Source: Hofstenia miamia | Lineage: Eukaryota > Xenacoelomorpha > Acoela | DNA: 64,000 nt | NCBI GenBank assembly: GCA_004352715.1 | Contig: SCFE01000049.1 | Coordinates: forward strand, 346,045 to 410,044 | Reading direction: 5' to 3' | In this document: positions 11,349-21,216 of the stretch, in pieces | How positions within the stretch are numbered: the first letter of the stretch is position 1 | Layout of the letters: each line of letters starts with the position of its first letter | Program-made: the position numbers and the translations under genes | The notes under the pieces: generated by a model | What the model was told of the DNA's origin: nothing | Database searches by the model: none | Seen by the model: the letters and a program-made list of their open reading frames with translations, nothing else

Positions 11349-12152
11349 TCCCGGCCAAATTAATTGCCTACCTAAGAAAAAAATGGAAATATATCAAAAA
11401 TAGTTTATTTAAAATTCAAATTATGTTCCAAAACGTTCACAAAGACAATTTAGTAAGAGGTTACTCCACCTCTTGCTGTTCGTAGGGTGCTTACGCGATT
11501 TGCCAAGGAATTGTAGAGAGCTAAACAAGATTATTGTATTTCGCTATCAGTGTTCCAGATGTGAGTTGCCCGTTGAATGACCTCTTCACGTGAATTACAT
11601 TTTGTCTGATAAACTTTTCGCTTAAGTACGGCCCACAAATTTTCGATTAGATTCATGTCTGGACTATATGGAGGCCAGTCAAGCACCATAACTTCATTTG
11701 TTTTTAAGATTGTTTGTACGGATTTGGCAGAGTGACTTAGGGCATTATCATGTTGAAAAAAAAAGTCGACATTGTTAAACTTCGCTCGAATATTTGGAAT
11801 ATGATCTTGTAAAATGTCAATATACTTTTGGGCAGTAATTGTACCATTGACGGGAACTAAAGCGCCTGGACAAGAACTAGTAATGTAGCCCCAAAACATA
11901 ACTTTGGTAGCAAAGGCGCGTATATGTGATGTATGAGCATGTCGTATTTGATCTCCACGACCTCTTCTGATAAACTGCGATCTTTGTCTTATGGAATGCG
12001 AAACTCGAAAACAAGCCGAAAATAGCAAACACACATTGTTATATGTCTGTATTTTTGTTTTTTTTTGTGTGTATGCATTTTTTTACAAAAAAAGTGAAAA
12101 TTGAAGAAGTATTACTATTATCAAGGGTGGGCAATTAATTTGTCCTGGACTG
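11345..12152 (-). mobile_element. Tc1-like element, truncated, about 0.8 kb
   Basis: The right end reads, in reverse complement, CAGTCCAGGACAAATTAATT; the left end carries a matching GGCCAAATTAATTGCC with a decayed outer tip. Both flanks are TA repeats. The transposase (12034 to 11531) is on the - strand and covers only the C-terminal catalytic part. Right-arm sequence upstream of it lacks the paired helix-turn-helix domain, so this is an internally deleted copy sitting in the intron of transporter A. Confidence 0.7.
11531..12034 (-). pseudogene. Tc1-family transposase, C-terminal catalytic part
   Basis: A 167-codon frame with ATKVMFWGYITSS (the VMVWG block), NGTITAQKYIDIL, FFFQHDNALSHSAKSV (second catalytic Asp) and LDWPPYSPDMNLIENLW, which carries the third catalytic acid, Glu, as in DD34E enzymes. 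The first catalytic Asp block (usually FSDES) and the whole N-terminal DNA-binding domain are missing, and the first 30 residues look scrambled. Full-length relatives are about 340 aa, so roughly half is present. Cut-and-paste transposases of this type act in the nucleus on their own inverted repeats; this copy cannot. Confidence 0.75.
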
Positions 12153-12203
12153 TATATATATATATATATATCATATATATATATATGTATATATATACAT
12201 TCA
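12152..12203. repeat. (TA)n microsatellite at Tc1 right end
   Basis: Interrupted TA repeat of about 50 bp directly touching the right inverted repeat of the Tc1 element. Confidence 0.8.
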
Positions 12204-12319
12204 TTTAAGCCAATTACACTATGGTATTTTAGTTAACTTTATTATTACTTATTTTTATTTCACTTCTTTTCAAAAATTCTGGTTTGTGGGATTCTCAGGT
12301 TTGTAAATTCACTGGCATA

Positions 12320-12870
12320 CAGTGACTCTGTTTGTCTTCTTACCGCTCGTTTTCATTTATGTAATCCTAACTCCTCTAAGTATCCTATATTTCTTGCTTA
12401 CTGCTTCTAGTGATAATACTAGGACTATTTCAACTGTTTTCAACTTCCACAATCTCCCTTTTTCCTCTGTGAACTCTCCATACGTGCCAATCTTAGCTTT
12501 CCTTTTGCTTCTACAATTCAGTTCTTTCCACTGCTGTGTCTCCCACTGTTTCTACCACTAATATGACCGTGCTTAGCGCCTCTATCACCTTTCTAGTTTC
12601 TATGTCAAAGTTCCAAAATTTCTTAATCTTCTCATTCTCTATGATTCCCTGTGGATGAGACTTCTAACCCATGCAGCTTACTCAAATTACAAAGTACCAT
12701 GCGTCTTACCCTGTACTGAATGAACTTATATTCATTCTGTGCAAACTTGTCTGATGATCTGCAACTATTCCTTACTTACACTGCATTTGCTGCCTACCTT
12801 AACACGCTTCTTCACCCAGTTTGTAGTGAATGCTTGCACTTTATAATGCCTGTCTCCTTTAGCTTTTCTG
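12320..12870 (-). pseudogene. Older copy of the RLE LINE 3' end
   Basis: Read on the - strand this region parallels the fragment at 7641-8130: around 12560-12400 it gives KAKIGTYGEFTEEKGRLWKLKTVEIV, matching the KIAKYRELAEEIERLWKLRKVEVV block of that copy. The preceding INDEED-type endonuclease core is decayed and the frame is broken many times. It belongs to the same LINE family and orientation but is clearly more diverged. Its location inside the intron of transporter A shows that the family inserted there long ago. Confidence 0.55.
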
Positions 12871-12912
12871 TGATTGGGATTAATCTAACTTCAAAAAGTC
12901 GTGGGGCCAATC

Positions 12913-13434
12913 CAGAGTTGTAACCGGCCGTTAGTTGGCTGACCGGTTTTGGCCTGGTAAATTTATATATAAGCCGTTTTAATTTACAAAATTTTACATG
13001 ACCTTGCAAATAGCTGATATTGCATAACGCAAATTTCTAACTATTGTAACTAAAAAATTTAGAGTTCAAGTTGCATTATTTGAATTGGGTCTCTCAAATC
13101 CTATAGATTACAGTTTCAATAGCATAAACAGTTTCTCTTAATATAATTAATAAGTTCTATAAAAAACTGAAGACAAATTTCCCTTTCAAAAAGCAAAACA
13201 ACTCCATTTATAGAAAATTAATGAAAGATTTCAGAAAACAAATTTAATTATAATTCTAAATGCATTAGCTTAGTTTGCAAATACTATAAAAAATTTTCGA
13301 ACTTTAGATTTTCCTCCGAATTCTTTATAAGATAAAAAAGAAATTTTTATCATCATTTTGGCAGGTAAACGGCCTTTCATGAAAACTAAAAAGGCTGCAG
13401 GCCGGTAATTTGACGGCAAACGGCTCCATCTCTG
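12913..13434. mobile_element. hAT-like non-autonomous element (about 0.52 kb)
   Basis: The left end reads CAGAGTTGTAACCGGCCGTT and the reverse complement of the right end reads CAGAGATGGAGCCGTTTGCC. These are short imperfect inverted repeats starting CAGAG, as in many hAT elements. Flanks GGGGCCAA and TGCCCCAA could be a decayed 8-bp target duplication (5 of 8 match, slightly offset). No transposase frame inside. The interior contains several CCGG/GGCC words near both ends and AT-rich filler in the middle. Confidence 0.45.
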
Positions 13435-14190
13435 TGCCCCAAGCTCTCTATCTGAAATATGCCATGATTTTCTACATTTTGAGGCCGGACATGTTAATGA
13501 ACAACTTCAATTTAAGAATTGACACGCATTCATAACATGCATCAGAATACATTTAAGATAATTTTAGGATCGAACAATTCAAAAATATTGGAAACCTTAC
13601 TAATTAAGGATCACGAAAAATTAATGCTTTAAAATATACACAATACTATAGGATCATTCTACTTGTATTAAATTAATGTTTAAATTTTTTGAAAAATCTC
13701 TATCAGTTACAGTCAAAAACGTTTAACAATGTATTCTTATCCATATATATATATATTGTGAGATAACTACATTATGGGATTTCGTCAATTTGTGATTTCG
13801 ACATTGGTAATATGAACTCTGTAAATTAAAAATGATCAATTTATAATTAGACGAATTGCACGAGATGAGAAACGCACTGAGTGTAGATTTTTTTTGCTTA
13901 GCACGTAGGTTTCACTTACTGCACCCAAGAGTATTACGGCTTCTCTTTTCCTTCTCTTTTAAAGGGTTCTAGTCTTATACGACTCTTTCACACGGTTATC
14001 TGTTTCGGGTCGGCCGAGTGTGGCCACTTTCCCCTTTCACGATCTCTTGTTTACTTGTACTTTTACTAGTAAGGGTACATTAGCAGAAGGAGTTAGTTAT
14101 AAAACAGTATCGTCGGTAAATCCACGCATTGACACGAATCCCCTCAGACGATAGGAATTAGAACTGCTTGATAATTTCATGCCGATGCCG

Positions 14191-14192
<2 letters not shown>
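13435..14192. other. Intronic spacer with GC-richer patch
   Basis: AT-rich until about 13890, then a patch at about 13900-14170 that is close to balanced in base composition, with CCCAAGAGTATTACGG, a TTTCGGGTCGGCC core and many CpG. It has no long frame on either strand. It could be the end of an unrecognised repeat or a SINE, but no convincing RNA polymerase III boxes are visible. Confidence 0.4.
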
Positions 14193-14224
<32 letters not shown>

Positions 14225-14476
14225 NNNNNNNNNNNNNNNNNNNNNNNNNNNNNNNNNNNNNNNNNNNNNNNNNNNNNNNNNNNNNNNNNNNNNNNNNNNN
14301 NNNNNNNNNNNNNNNNNNNNNNNNNNNNNNNNNNNNNNNNNNNNNNNNNNNNNNNNNNNNNNNNNNNNNNNNNNNNNNNNNNNNNNNNNNNNNNNNNNNN
14401 NNNNNNNNNNNNNNNNNNNNNNNNNNNNNNNNNNNNNNNNNNNNNNNNNNNNNNNNNNNNNNNNNNTATATATATA
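14193..14476. repeat. (TA)n microsatellite with 242-base assembly gap
   Basis: TA repeat at 14193-14223, then N from 14225 to 14466, then TA repeat again to 14476. The gap therefore falls inside one long TA microsatellite; its length may be an estimate. Confidence 0.85.
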
Positions 14477-14504
14477 TGAAATATGTACCACAGTTAAAAA
14501 TTGA

Positions 14505-14536
14505 GACCGGTTTCGATTACTAAGAATCATCGTCAG
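14505..14536 (-). ncRNA. Hammerhead-like core at Penelope-like 3' end
   Basis: On the - strand the order of elements is CTGACGA, a stem-loop with GATT pairing to AATC, then GAAA and ACCGGTC. This matches the conserved hammerhead core (CUGANGA, stem II, GAAA) followed by a very short palindromic stem III (ACCGGU) and a cleavable C. Penelope-like retroelements are known to carry such minimal hammerheads in their terminal repeats. Stem II has an extra U next to the core, and stem I is poorly paired, so activity is doubtful. It sits just downstream of the GIY-YIG remnant on the same strand, where a terminal repeat should be. Confidence 0.4.
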
Positions 14537-14639
14537 TATGACAAATGCCGTAAATAAATATTTTACAATAAACTACACCAAAGAAAATTATAAATATGCT
14601 GCATACACTATAAATCTAGAATTATTGATGTTATCTTGC

Positions 14640-14975
14640 GTTGTCTATAAAGAAGTTTTTTTTGTTTGCAGCTTTAATAAAAATATGTTCACCAATTTTA
14701 TGATGTTTTGATCTTAGTAATATTTTAAAATTTTTTTCCTTGACTTCATGGTGATGTAAGTAAATTTCAGAATTTAAACTTCCTCTTAGGTGCTCCTTCA
14801 TCCTTGTTCTCAGATGTCTCTTAGTTTCCCGATGTATGATTTATTGCAATCATCACATTCATATTGATAAATTACAGAAGAAACAAATTTCTTAGGGATA
14901 AGATCTTTGTTGTTGAAGGTGTTTTTTGTTGCAAAGAATGTTAATATTGTGACAATTGTGGTGCATTTCAACTTA
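14640..14975 (-). pseudogene. Penelope-like element GIY-YIG endonuclease remnant
   Basis: On the - strand from about 14900, frames read SSVIYQYECDDCNKSYIGK, then (after a frameshift) LRTRMKEHLRGSLNSEIYLH. These are the IY...YIG core and the following Arg/His-rich helix of the GIY-YIG endonuclease found at the C-terminus of Penelope-like RTs. An upstream stretch (NFFATKNTFNNKDLIPKKF) fits the linker. No RT remains. Frameshifts and stops make it inactive. Together with the hammerhead-like motif at 14505-14536 it marks the 3' end of a 5'-truncated Penelope-like element inside the intron of transporter A. Confidence 0.65.
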
Positions 14976-15316
14976 TATATATGTACGAAAAATTACAGTC
15001 AAAATATTGTCTGCAAAAGACTTTTCCAAAAAATTAAATTATTACATTTCCTAGAGAGGTAAGCTAAAAATATAAATAACTTTCAGTGCAATTTGAATGC
15101 AATTATTCCGACCTGTACCCAAGAAATAACTCGGTTGTCAAGCAATTCCAATAAATCAGAATATCCAGGGTAACTTAACTTTTTCATACGATTTAATACT
15201 AATTCAATCATTCTCGATTCTACTGTTATTATAATGTCCCACTCTCATGTCATTTGGAAAAATGCTTATTTGAATTTTTGAGGAGGAATACCAAAAATTA
15301 TTTATTTGTTGTTTAG

Positions 15317-16319
15317 AATTGTAGATTCATTAAAGTATTTGGTTGCATATGATGTTTTTAACATTGTTCTTCGGTTCATTACCGGTTCCAGTACAGCAGT
15401 AATATGGTCATTAGCTTTCGCCATCATGAATAATTACTTTAAAGAAATTGGTAAAAAGGCATCAAATACATTTATTCCATTTTTCTACCTTGGAATAACA
15501 ATTGGACCTCAAATTTCACTCTTCCTTTCGCAAAATAGGGTATACTCAACACCGTTTTATTTTTGTGGATTTTTAGAATTTGTTTTGTTGATCCCAAGCT
15601 TGGCAATGTACTTTGAAGATGCCAATGAAGCACAGATGAATAGCATTGGTAACCAAGTCAAAAATTATTTTTCAAATTTTTTGTTATTCAAAGATGTTCG
15701 TGTTATTATCCTTTTGATGAATATATTCTATGCGAACAGCTCATATGGTTACTTTGATGGTATTTTAGCTGATTTCTTAAAGAATACAATAGAATTGAAT
15801 GACAGCCAGTTAATTAAATCTTATCTTCTATGTTCAGTGCCACTAATGCCATCAAGTTTATTTTTTGGATGTTACCTATCAAGTAGAGGATATAGTTTTG
15901 TTGTAGTATTTAGTTCTGTAATACTGTATTCCTTAAGTGCTATACTTATTTACCTCACTAAATGTATTATAGCACTGCACAATTTTTGGACTATAAGTGG
16001 AATATTCTCGATTCTTTACATTGCAAGAGGGACATTTATCACAGCGATTTACCCTGTACTAAACATATACATCCGGAAATCTTTCCCATCTCAAACCAAT
16101 TTGTCAATAACAATATTTGTAGGTACTGCAAGCACATTGTTTTCAACGAGTGGTTATGCTTTTCGTTCAATTTTTTATATTGGGATTCTCAAGGCAGCAT
16201 TTGGAGTTTACTGGAGTTTATTTGGAATTGCCATATCAGGCACGATTTCTATGTTGGCATTTATTTATTTTTTTGTTATAAATTCAAATATCCAAATATT
16301 TTTAAAACATAAAAATTGA
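15317..16319 (+). CDS. SLC18B1-like MFS transporter A, exon 2
   Basis: The second and last coding exon completes the transporter begun at 11023 and encodes about residues 92-425. The acceptor TTGTTGTTTAG places the first base as the third position of a Gly codon, giving MFG-IVDSLKYL across the junction. Helices 4-12 are visible as hydrophobic blocks. Conserved points include IWSLAFAIMNNYFKE (helix 4), FIPFFYLGITIGPQISLF (helix 5), NIFYANSSYGYFDGILADFL (helix 7 side) and the late block GVYWSLFGIAISG. A hydrophilic loop near residues 195-212 is the central cytoplasmic loop. The frame is fully intact and the C-terminus short. AATAAA at 16338-16343, 19 bases past the stop, is a likely poly(A) signal. 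Secretory-vesicle or plasma-membrane transport of a small organic cation is an inference from the family. Confidence 0.75.
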
Positions 16320-16665
16320 TGATATAATATAATGTATAATAAATATATTCAACTGCAATATTTTTCATTACTTTATAGGATTAAGTATTGCTTTCTGATG
16401 ATAATTAATATACACTTCATTTAAAACAATTAATATATCTCGAAACAAAGGCATTAGCTTCAGCAATTTTTCTGTTAATTTTTTGGAGATCCCTTTAATC
16501 AGTATTCTAAGCTTAAATTATTAATTGTAACAATGGCAAAATTATGAAGTAAATAGAAAATACTTTTTTGCAAAATTGGAATAATAATAAATAACCTTTC
16601 ACACTGAAAAATGCAAATAGAATTTTATTGAGGGATTTGCATATATCCTATTCATAGAAATAATA
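16320..16665. other. 3' flank of transporter A
   Basis: Likely 3' UTR and intergenic DNA with AATAAA at 16338 and AT-rich sequence; no other feature seen. Confidence 0.45.
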
Positions 16666-16690
16666 ATTATATATATATATATATACATAT
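16666..16690. repeat. (TA)n microsatellite at Tc1 chimera left end
   Basis: TA repeat interrupted by CA, touching the left end of the Tc1 chimera. Confidence 0.75.
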
Positions 16691-16899
16691 ACAGTACTGG
16701 CTAAAAGTTTGGGAACACTTTCCAAATTTAGAAATGTTTGTATTTTACACTTAAAACGCAATGCAGAAACAATATAACAATACAATGTAGAGACAATATG
16801 ATAACACCGTGTAGAAAGCAAATAGTTAATTCAAAAAAATTCACTAATATATTGTATATCCGCCATTATTGGTGAAAGTCGCAGCAATGCGATTTGACA

Positions 16900-17403
16900 T
16901 TGACTCGACCAGCTTTCTACAACAATTATCAGTAATCTCTGTCATCATACCACTTTAATTTGCTCCTTCAAATCGTCAGACAGTCTTTGATGAGATGCCA
17001 GCAATTTTCTATGAAGTTGAGGTCTGGATATTTTCCAGGCCAGTTCTCAAGAAGCTGAATGTCTTGTGATGCAATCCACTGTTTCACAACTTTGGCACTT
17101 TAGTAAGGAGCACCATCTTGTTTTAGTACAGATGTTCTCCTGAATTGTTTTGAGGTAGGCCTTGGCTGTGACTGTCTTGTTGTGAGGCACAAAATGCAGA
17201 CCTGCAAGCCCATTCGCAGTTATAGCACCCCAAATCATCACAGAAGGTGCTGAGCAGACAGTTTGTTGCCTGTAATGTGTGTTGAATTTTTGGTTTCTTG
17301 GTCGTCGAACATGTGCCCGGCATGATGTAAATTTGCAAATCTTGGATTTGTCACTAAACATTACTTGATGCCACATCTCAGGGGTGTAGTGTTGGTATTG
17401 CTT
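16900..17403 (-). pseudogene. Tc1-family transposase B, catalytic half
   Basis: On the - strand, 17403 down: KQYQHYTPEMWHQVMFSDKS with the first catalytic Asp, SVMIWGAITANGL (VMIWG block), KTVTAKAYLKTI, then in another frame LKQDGAPY with the second Asp and NWPGKYPDLNFIENCWHLIKD with the final Glu. A stop in APY and frameshifts near 17120 and 17000 break it. The N-terminal DNA-binding domain is missing because the N-joined sequence of another family takes its place. It pairs with the left inverted repeat at 16692. Confidence 0.7.
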
Positions 17404-17404
17404 N

Positions 17405-18166
17405 AGCCATATGACAAGAGGCTTTGTCATGTTGGAAAATCTGGGTCTCATAGATATTCATACATTGTGGCAACTTCTCCTGTAAGATCTCCACATATCC
17501 AGTCGCGTTCAAGCAATTAAAGTAGAAATGTAAAAGCTCCGCGTTGTTTGTATGAAAAACAGCCCCATACCATTATAGAAAGACAATGTCTCATGGTTGT
17601 CACTGAGTATTCGGGATTTGAATGTGACGCACCAGACATTCGTCGAACAAAATTACATGATACCAATCCATCGCTGTCCAATGACGATATTTGTAGCAAA
17701 ATTGCAGACGTTTCTGTCTCATAACGGCGGTCAACAGAGGTTTCTTGAATGGGTTTCTTGCTGGTCCATACTTCTTTCGTAGACGAGGTTGAATGGTTCT
17801 TGCTGAGACATCAAGTAAAGCAAAATCAAGGTTACTTTTTATTTGAGGAACAGTCACAAAATGATCGATCGATGCTTGGCGACAAATATCAGTCGTCCTC
17901 TTGTTAGTCTTTCTCTTTCGCCCGGTGTGCCTTCCAACAGAATAAGATCCAGTCTTCTTGAAACTATTTTTCACCTTTGTTACTGTTGGGCGGGATATTC
18001 CAAGGTTCTTTGCTATTGACGCATGCGTTTGGTTTGTATGCAACATGAAAGCCACTAGTTGTGCCCTCTTGGACTCAGGAATTTCATCTTTCATAGGCAC
18101 CACGAAAATATTAGTCTTAACTTTACTAGATTCCAATGCAAATGAAGTTTTCTGACACGCTATCAA
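17405..18166 (-). pseudogene. Tc1-family transposase A, DNA-binding half
   Basis: The main frame runs from 18166 to 17600 (188 codons); the likely start is the internal Met of MKDEIPESKRAQLVAFML. It encodes the paired helix-turn-helix domain: SIAKNLGISRPTVTKVKNSF (first HTH), GRKRKTNKRTTD (GRPR-like hook and basic linker) and a second HTH with VSARTIQPRLRKKYGPA. The core then begins with WYHVILFDE (first catalytic Asp), followed after frameshifts by LSIMVWGCFSYKQRGA and FQHDKASCHMA (second Asp). Everything beyond, including the third acidic residue, is replaced by family B sequence at 17404. Its right inverted repeat is at 18387-18418. Confidence 0.75.
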
Positions 18167-18418
18167 CTATAAATGCAAAGGAATCAAGTAACTAAGTGGC
18201 ATAGATAGCAAAAGAAACTTTGGGTTACCACATAAATTTAAAAACAAATATAGAAATATGAAAAATGCTAATTATACCCAAATATACATGTATTTAAGTA
18301 TTCAGTGGAGTTTATAATATTATTGAGAGTCCATTTAAGATAAATACCTCAGTGCAGATCTTGAAGCAGAAAGTTATATTTAAAAAGGCAGAATGTTCTA
18401 TAATTATGTCGGGCACTG

Positions 18419-18440
18419 TATATATATATATATATATATT
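18419..18440. repeat. (TA)n microsatellite at Tc1 chimera right end
   Basis: TA repeat of about 22 bp touching the right end of the Tc1 chimera. Confidence 0.8.
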
Positions 18441-20244
18441 TATTGATTTATTTATTTATACTATATTAATAATAATTACTGTAGCACTGAATAGAAGTAT
18501 ATCTTGATTTCTTTGTGTGTAAGAAATGAAGGCGATTAATTTATTTATGACTAATAAGAAAACCACCATTTAAAACAAAGGCTGCATGAGAATTTTGCTA
18601 GGATTTACAATAAAACGTAAGTATTTAACATGAAATTTGGCTTATTATGCTAATATATTAAATCAAAAATAAAAACAAACAGTATTCCTTACCAAACATC
18701 TGTGAAAAATATGAATGTCTGAAAGTGCTAACCTTAAAAATAGAAATGTGATGTGCTTAGATCTTAGCATTTATGATTAAAACACTGAGTTTAAAATATG
18801 CTAAATTGTTTCTAAAATGTTTCAAATCCTTAATTGGTAATTGAGAGTTTTGGCATTCTTAGATTTCTGGGTTTGGTAGATCATTTCCTGTGAAAAAATA
18901 ATGCTCAGATTACTGTTGAATTGTATTTAGAATTAGATCAAAATCAAGAATTTATTTTGAGTTTTCACACCTATCAACCTCCAAGTGCCAACTTCAAATT
19001 ACAAAATTTCTTTAAGTTTGAACTGTTGGCAAACAAACTAAACCTTATGGGGGAAGATTCAATGACATTGATACATTATGCAAGTTATTTATGTCTAGCA
19101 ATAGTGTGAAAGGTGAATTTTCTTGTTCATATATCTTCAACTCTGTGCTTTTCTCATTGAAATATTTGTCAGAATACTTTCTGAATATACAGCATAGTGT
19201 GAACAATTATGGAGCTAATTCCTGGAAACTCCCAATTTCAATAATTTATAAATATGTATACAGTTATGACCATAATTAAATGGCCACCTCAAAAATAATA
19301 AAATACTCATGCAAATGATATTATGCATTGATATTTCATAAGAATGAAGCATTAGTGTCATTTCTGGAGTTGACCAGAACTGTTAGATATTTTTTATTAT
19401 TTAGACATTACTAGTAAGCACCTTTACTTACCTTGGGAGCAGAAATTGTGACACTAGATGGCATAGACATGTCAAATGCTTTATTGAAAAATACTAAATT
19501 ATACAGTATATCTTCAGAAAAAGTGATCAAGTGTTTCCTTAATGTGTCTATTAAGAGATCTATACAATTTATGCTCTAATATTGAATAAAAAAAAAACCT
19601 AATTTTTGTATGGGTCTCAGCACCAAAAAAGTACTCAAAATTCATTATATCAACCTAAAATTGAAATTGTATTTTTTAACAGTAGCATATCTTGGCTATT
19701 TTATATCTGATTTGCATCATTTTTTCACCAATATATTTCTAAGAAAGAAAAAAAGCAAGTTTTTGCATTGGTTCACAAAAGACAATTATTTCTGCTTTCT
19801 CAAAATACTGTTCTGGGACACAAAAACACTTCTAGTGACCAACAGGTTTTCTCAAATTATACCATTTTTGGACAATATTGTAGTTTTATGATATCTATGT
19901 TGCCACAAAGTTGTTTTCTAAAATATTTTACTGTTAAAAAACTACAGGCATTTTCCGTAAATAATTAGGCGTTTTCCTGCCAAAACTAATTTTCACTTAA
20001 AATTCCATGCAAGCTATACATAAAGATAATATCTTTTTGAGCAAATAGACACCATAATAAAAAAATGCCCTATGGTTCAGTGACTACATGTGTTCTTGCA
20101 AACAAAGTTAAAATCCAAGATATTAGCTAGGGTTGGGCTTAAGGAATTACCCATAGTTAAACCATCTATCTGCAAGTAAAATTCTCCCTTAAATTCCATT
20201 AATGAATTTAATAGCATTTTTGTTGTTTTGTAATTTATATTGTA
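18441..20244. other. 1.8 kb without recognised gene
   Basis: AT-rich. A lone Tc1-type terminus may begin at about 19260: TACAGTTATGACCATAATTA followed by AATGGCCACCTC, preceded by a TA. I could not find its partner end, so it is not called as an element. Short frames at 18921-19279 and 19610-19968 overlap one another and resemble nothing known. Confidence 0.4.
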
Positions 20245-21216
20245 AATCATTATGTCTTTGTTTTTTAAAACTTTTATTACTGTCTATGGCTTTTTCTTTA
20301 TTGAGAAATATTATGCATCAAATAACATCAGATTTCATTTTTATGAAAGATATACAGACGATATATTTGCTATAGTAAATAATGGAAAAGATGCAGAATT
20401 GATGCTGACAAAACTAAATTCAATAGATGACAACATAAAATATACAATGAAAAAAGAACTTAACAATAATTTCCACTTTCTAAACATGAACAGCAAAAGG
20501 CTTTGTTACAGGAATTTATAGAAAGCCAACCGATACAGGTTTAGATTTTAATTTAAATTCAAGTTCACCTGTAGCATACAAAATAGCAGTAATTAAGGGA
20601 GCAATACTTCGAATTTTTGATGTCTCAAGTTCTTATGAAATCATAAACCAAGAAATTATCAAGCTAAAGTCGAATCTGAAAAAAAAAGAATATCCAAGTA
20701 ATTTTATTAACAAATTTATTAAAGAACAATGGATGAAATATTGAACAAGGCAGGGAATTATTCGAATAATTTTGAACACATTTTTAAAATTGAATATAGA
20801 GGGAAGCAAACATCAGATATGATTATAATCAAATACAAAGAATAAATTATGTTAAAGAAAATGAGAGATTTGTTTATACAACTCGAAAGCTTAATCAACA
20901 CATAGAATTAAAATCAATGACAAGGATATCCGATAAGTCCAAAGTTATCTATAAAATCAATTGCACCTGTGGTGAGGAATATATCGGATATAGTAGCAGA
21001 CAACTAAGGAGAAGAATAAAAGAATACGAAACTAAGCCAACAATATCAGAACACTTAAAAAAATGTGGATAAAATTATGACATCAAAATTTTAAGATCAA
21101 CCATTCCCAAAAATTTAAAAGTTATCGAAAGTATATACATAAGATCAATTCAAACAAGTCTTAACACCAAAGATGATTACATATATCAGCACAAATTAAC
21201 TTTAATCAACGTTTAA
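20245..21216 (+). pseudogene. Penelope-like element: RT and GIY-YIG
   Basis: The frame 20252-20521 holds the C-terminal palm of a Penelope-like RT: FHFYERYTDDIFAIVNNG, where YTDD stands for the usual YVDD catalytic box, and NNNFHFLN. After frameshifts, GIYRKPTDTGLDFN near 20517-20555 gives the next RT block and SSYEIINQEIIKLKSNLKKK the thumb. From about 20880 to the stop at 21214-21216 the GIY-YIG domain reads KVIYKINCTCGEEYIGYSS, RQLRRRIKEYE, then a His/Cys block (ISEHLKKCG) and IESIYIRSIQTSLN. Both enzymatic parts of a Penelope-like element are thus present, but the first two-thirds of the RT is missing and several stops occur. These elements retrotranspose by target-primed synthesis and are relatives of telomerase RT. 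Confidence 0.75.

Larger units (their letters stand above)
11298..15316 (+). other. Intron of transporter A (about 4.0 kb)
   Basis: Donor GTATGT at 11298 and acceptor TTGTTGTTTAG ending at 15316. The intron is packed with insertions: a Tc1 remnant, an old RLE LINE, a hAT-like element, a sequence gap in a TA microsatellite and a Penelope-like 3' end. Paralog B has an intron at exactly the same codon position, so the intron predates the duplication. Most of its length here comes from later insertions. Confidence 0.7.
16692..18418 (-). mobile_element. Chimera of two Tc1-like elements
   Basis: The two ends are not inverted repeats of one another beyond the first bases: left CAGTACTGGCTAAAAGTTTG, right (reverse complement) CAGTGCCCGACATAATTATA. 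The transposase likewise changes identity at the single N at 17404. From the right, an N-terminal part with the DNA-binding domain runs through the second catalytic Asp (FQHDKAS). Then an unrelated-family transposase restarts before its first catalytic Asp. So family A contributes the right half and family B the left half. TA lies at both outer edges. The cause may be recombination between two elements or an assembly join at the N. Confidence 0.7.

Noticed and set aside
14177-14530. Frames on both strands across the 14225 gap
   Set aside because: TA repeat (YIYIYI) plus N; not coding.
19258-19290. Tc1-type terminal repeat (CAGTTATGACCATAATTAA...)
   Set aside because: Only one end found; no transposase or partner repeat nearby, so no element is called.
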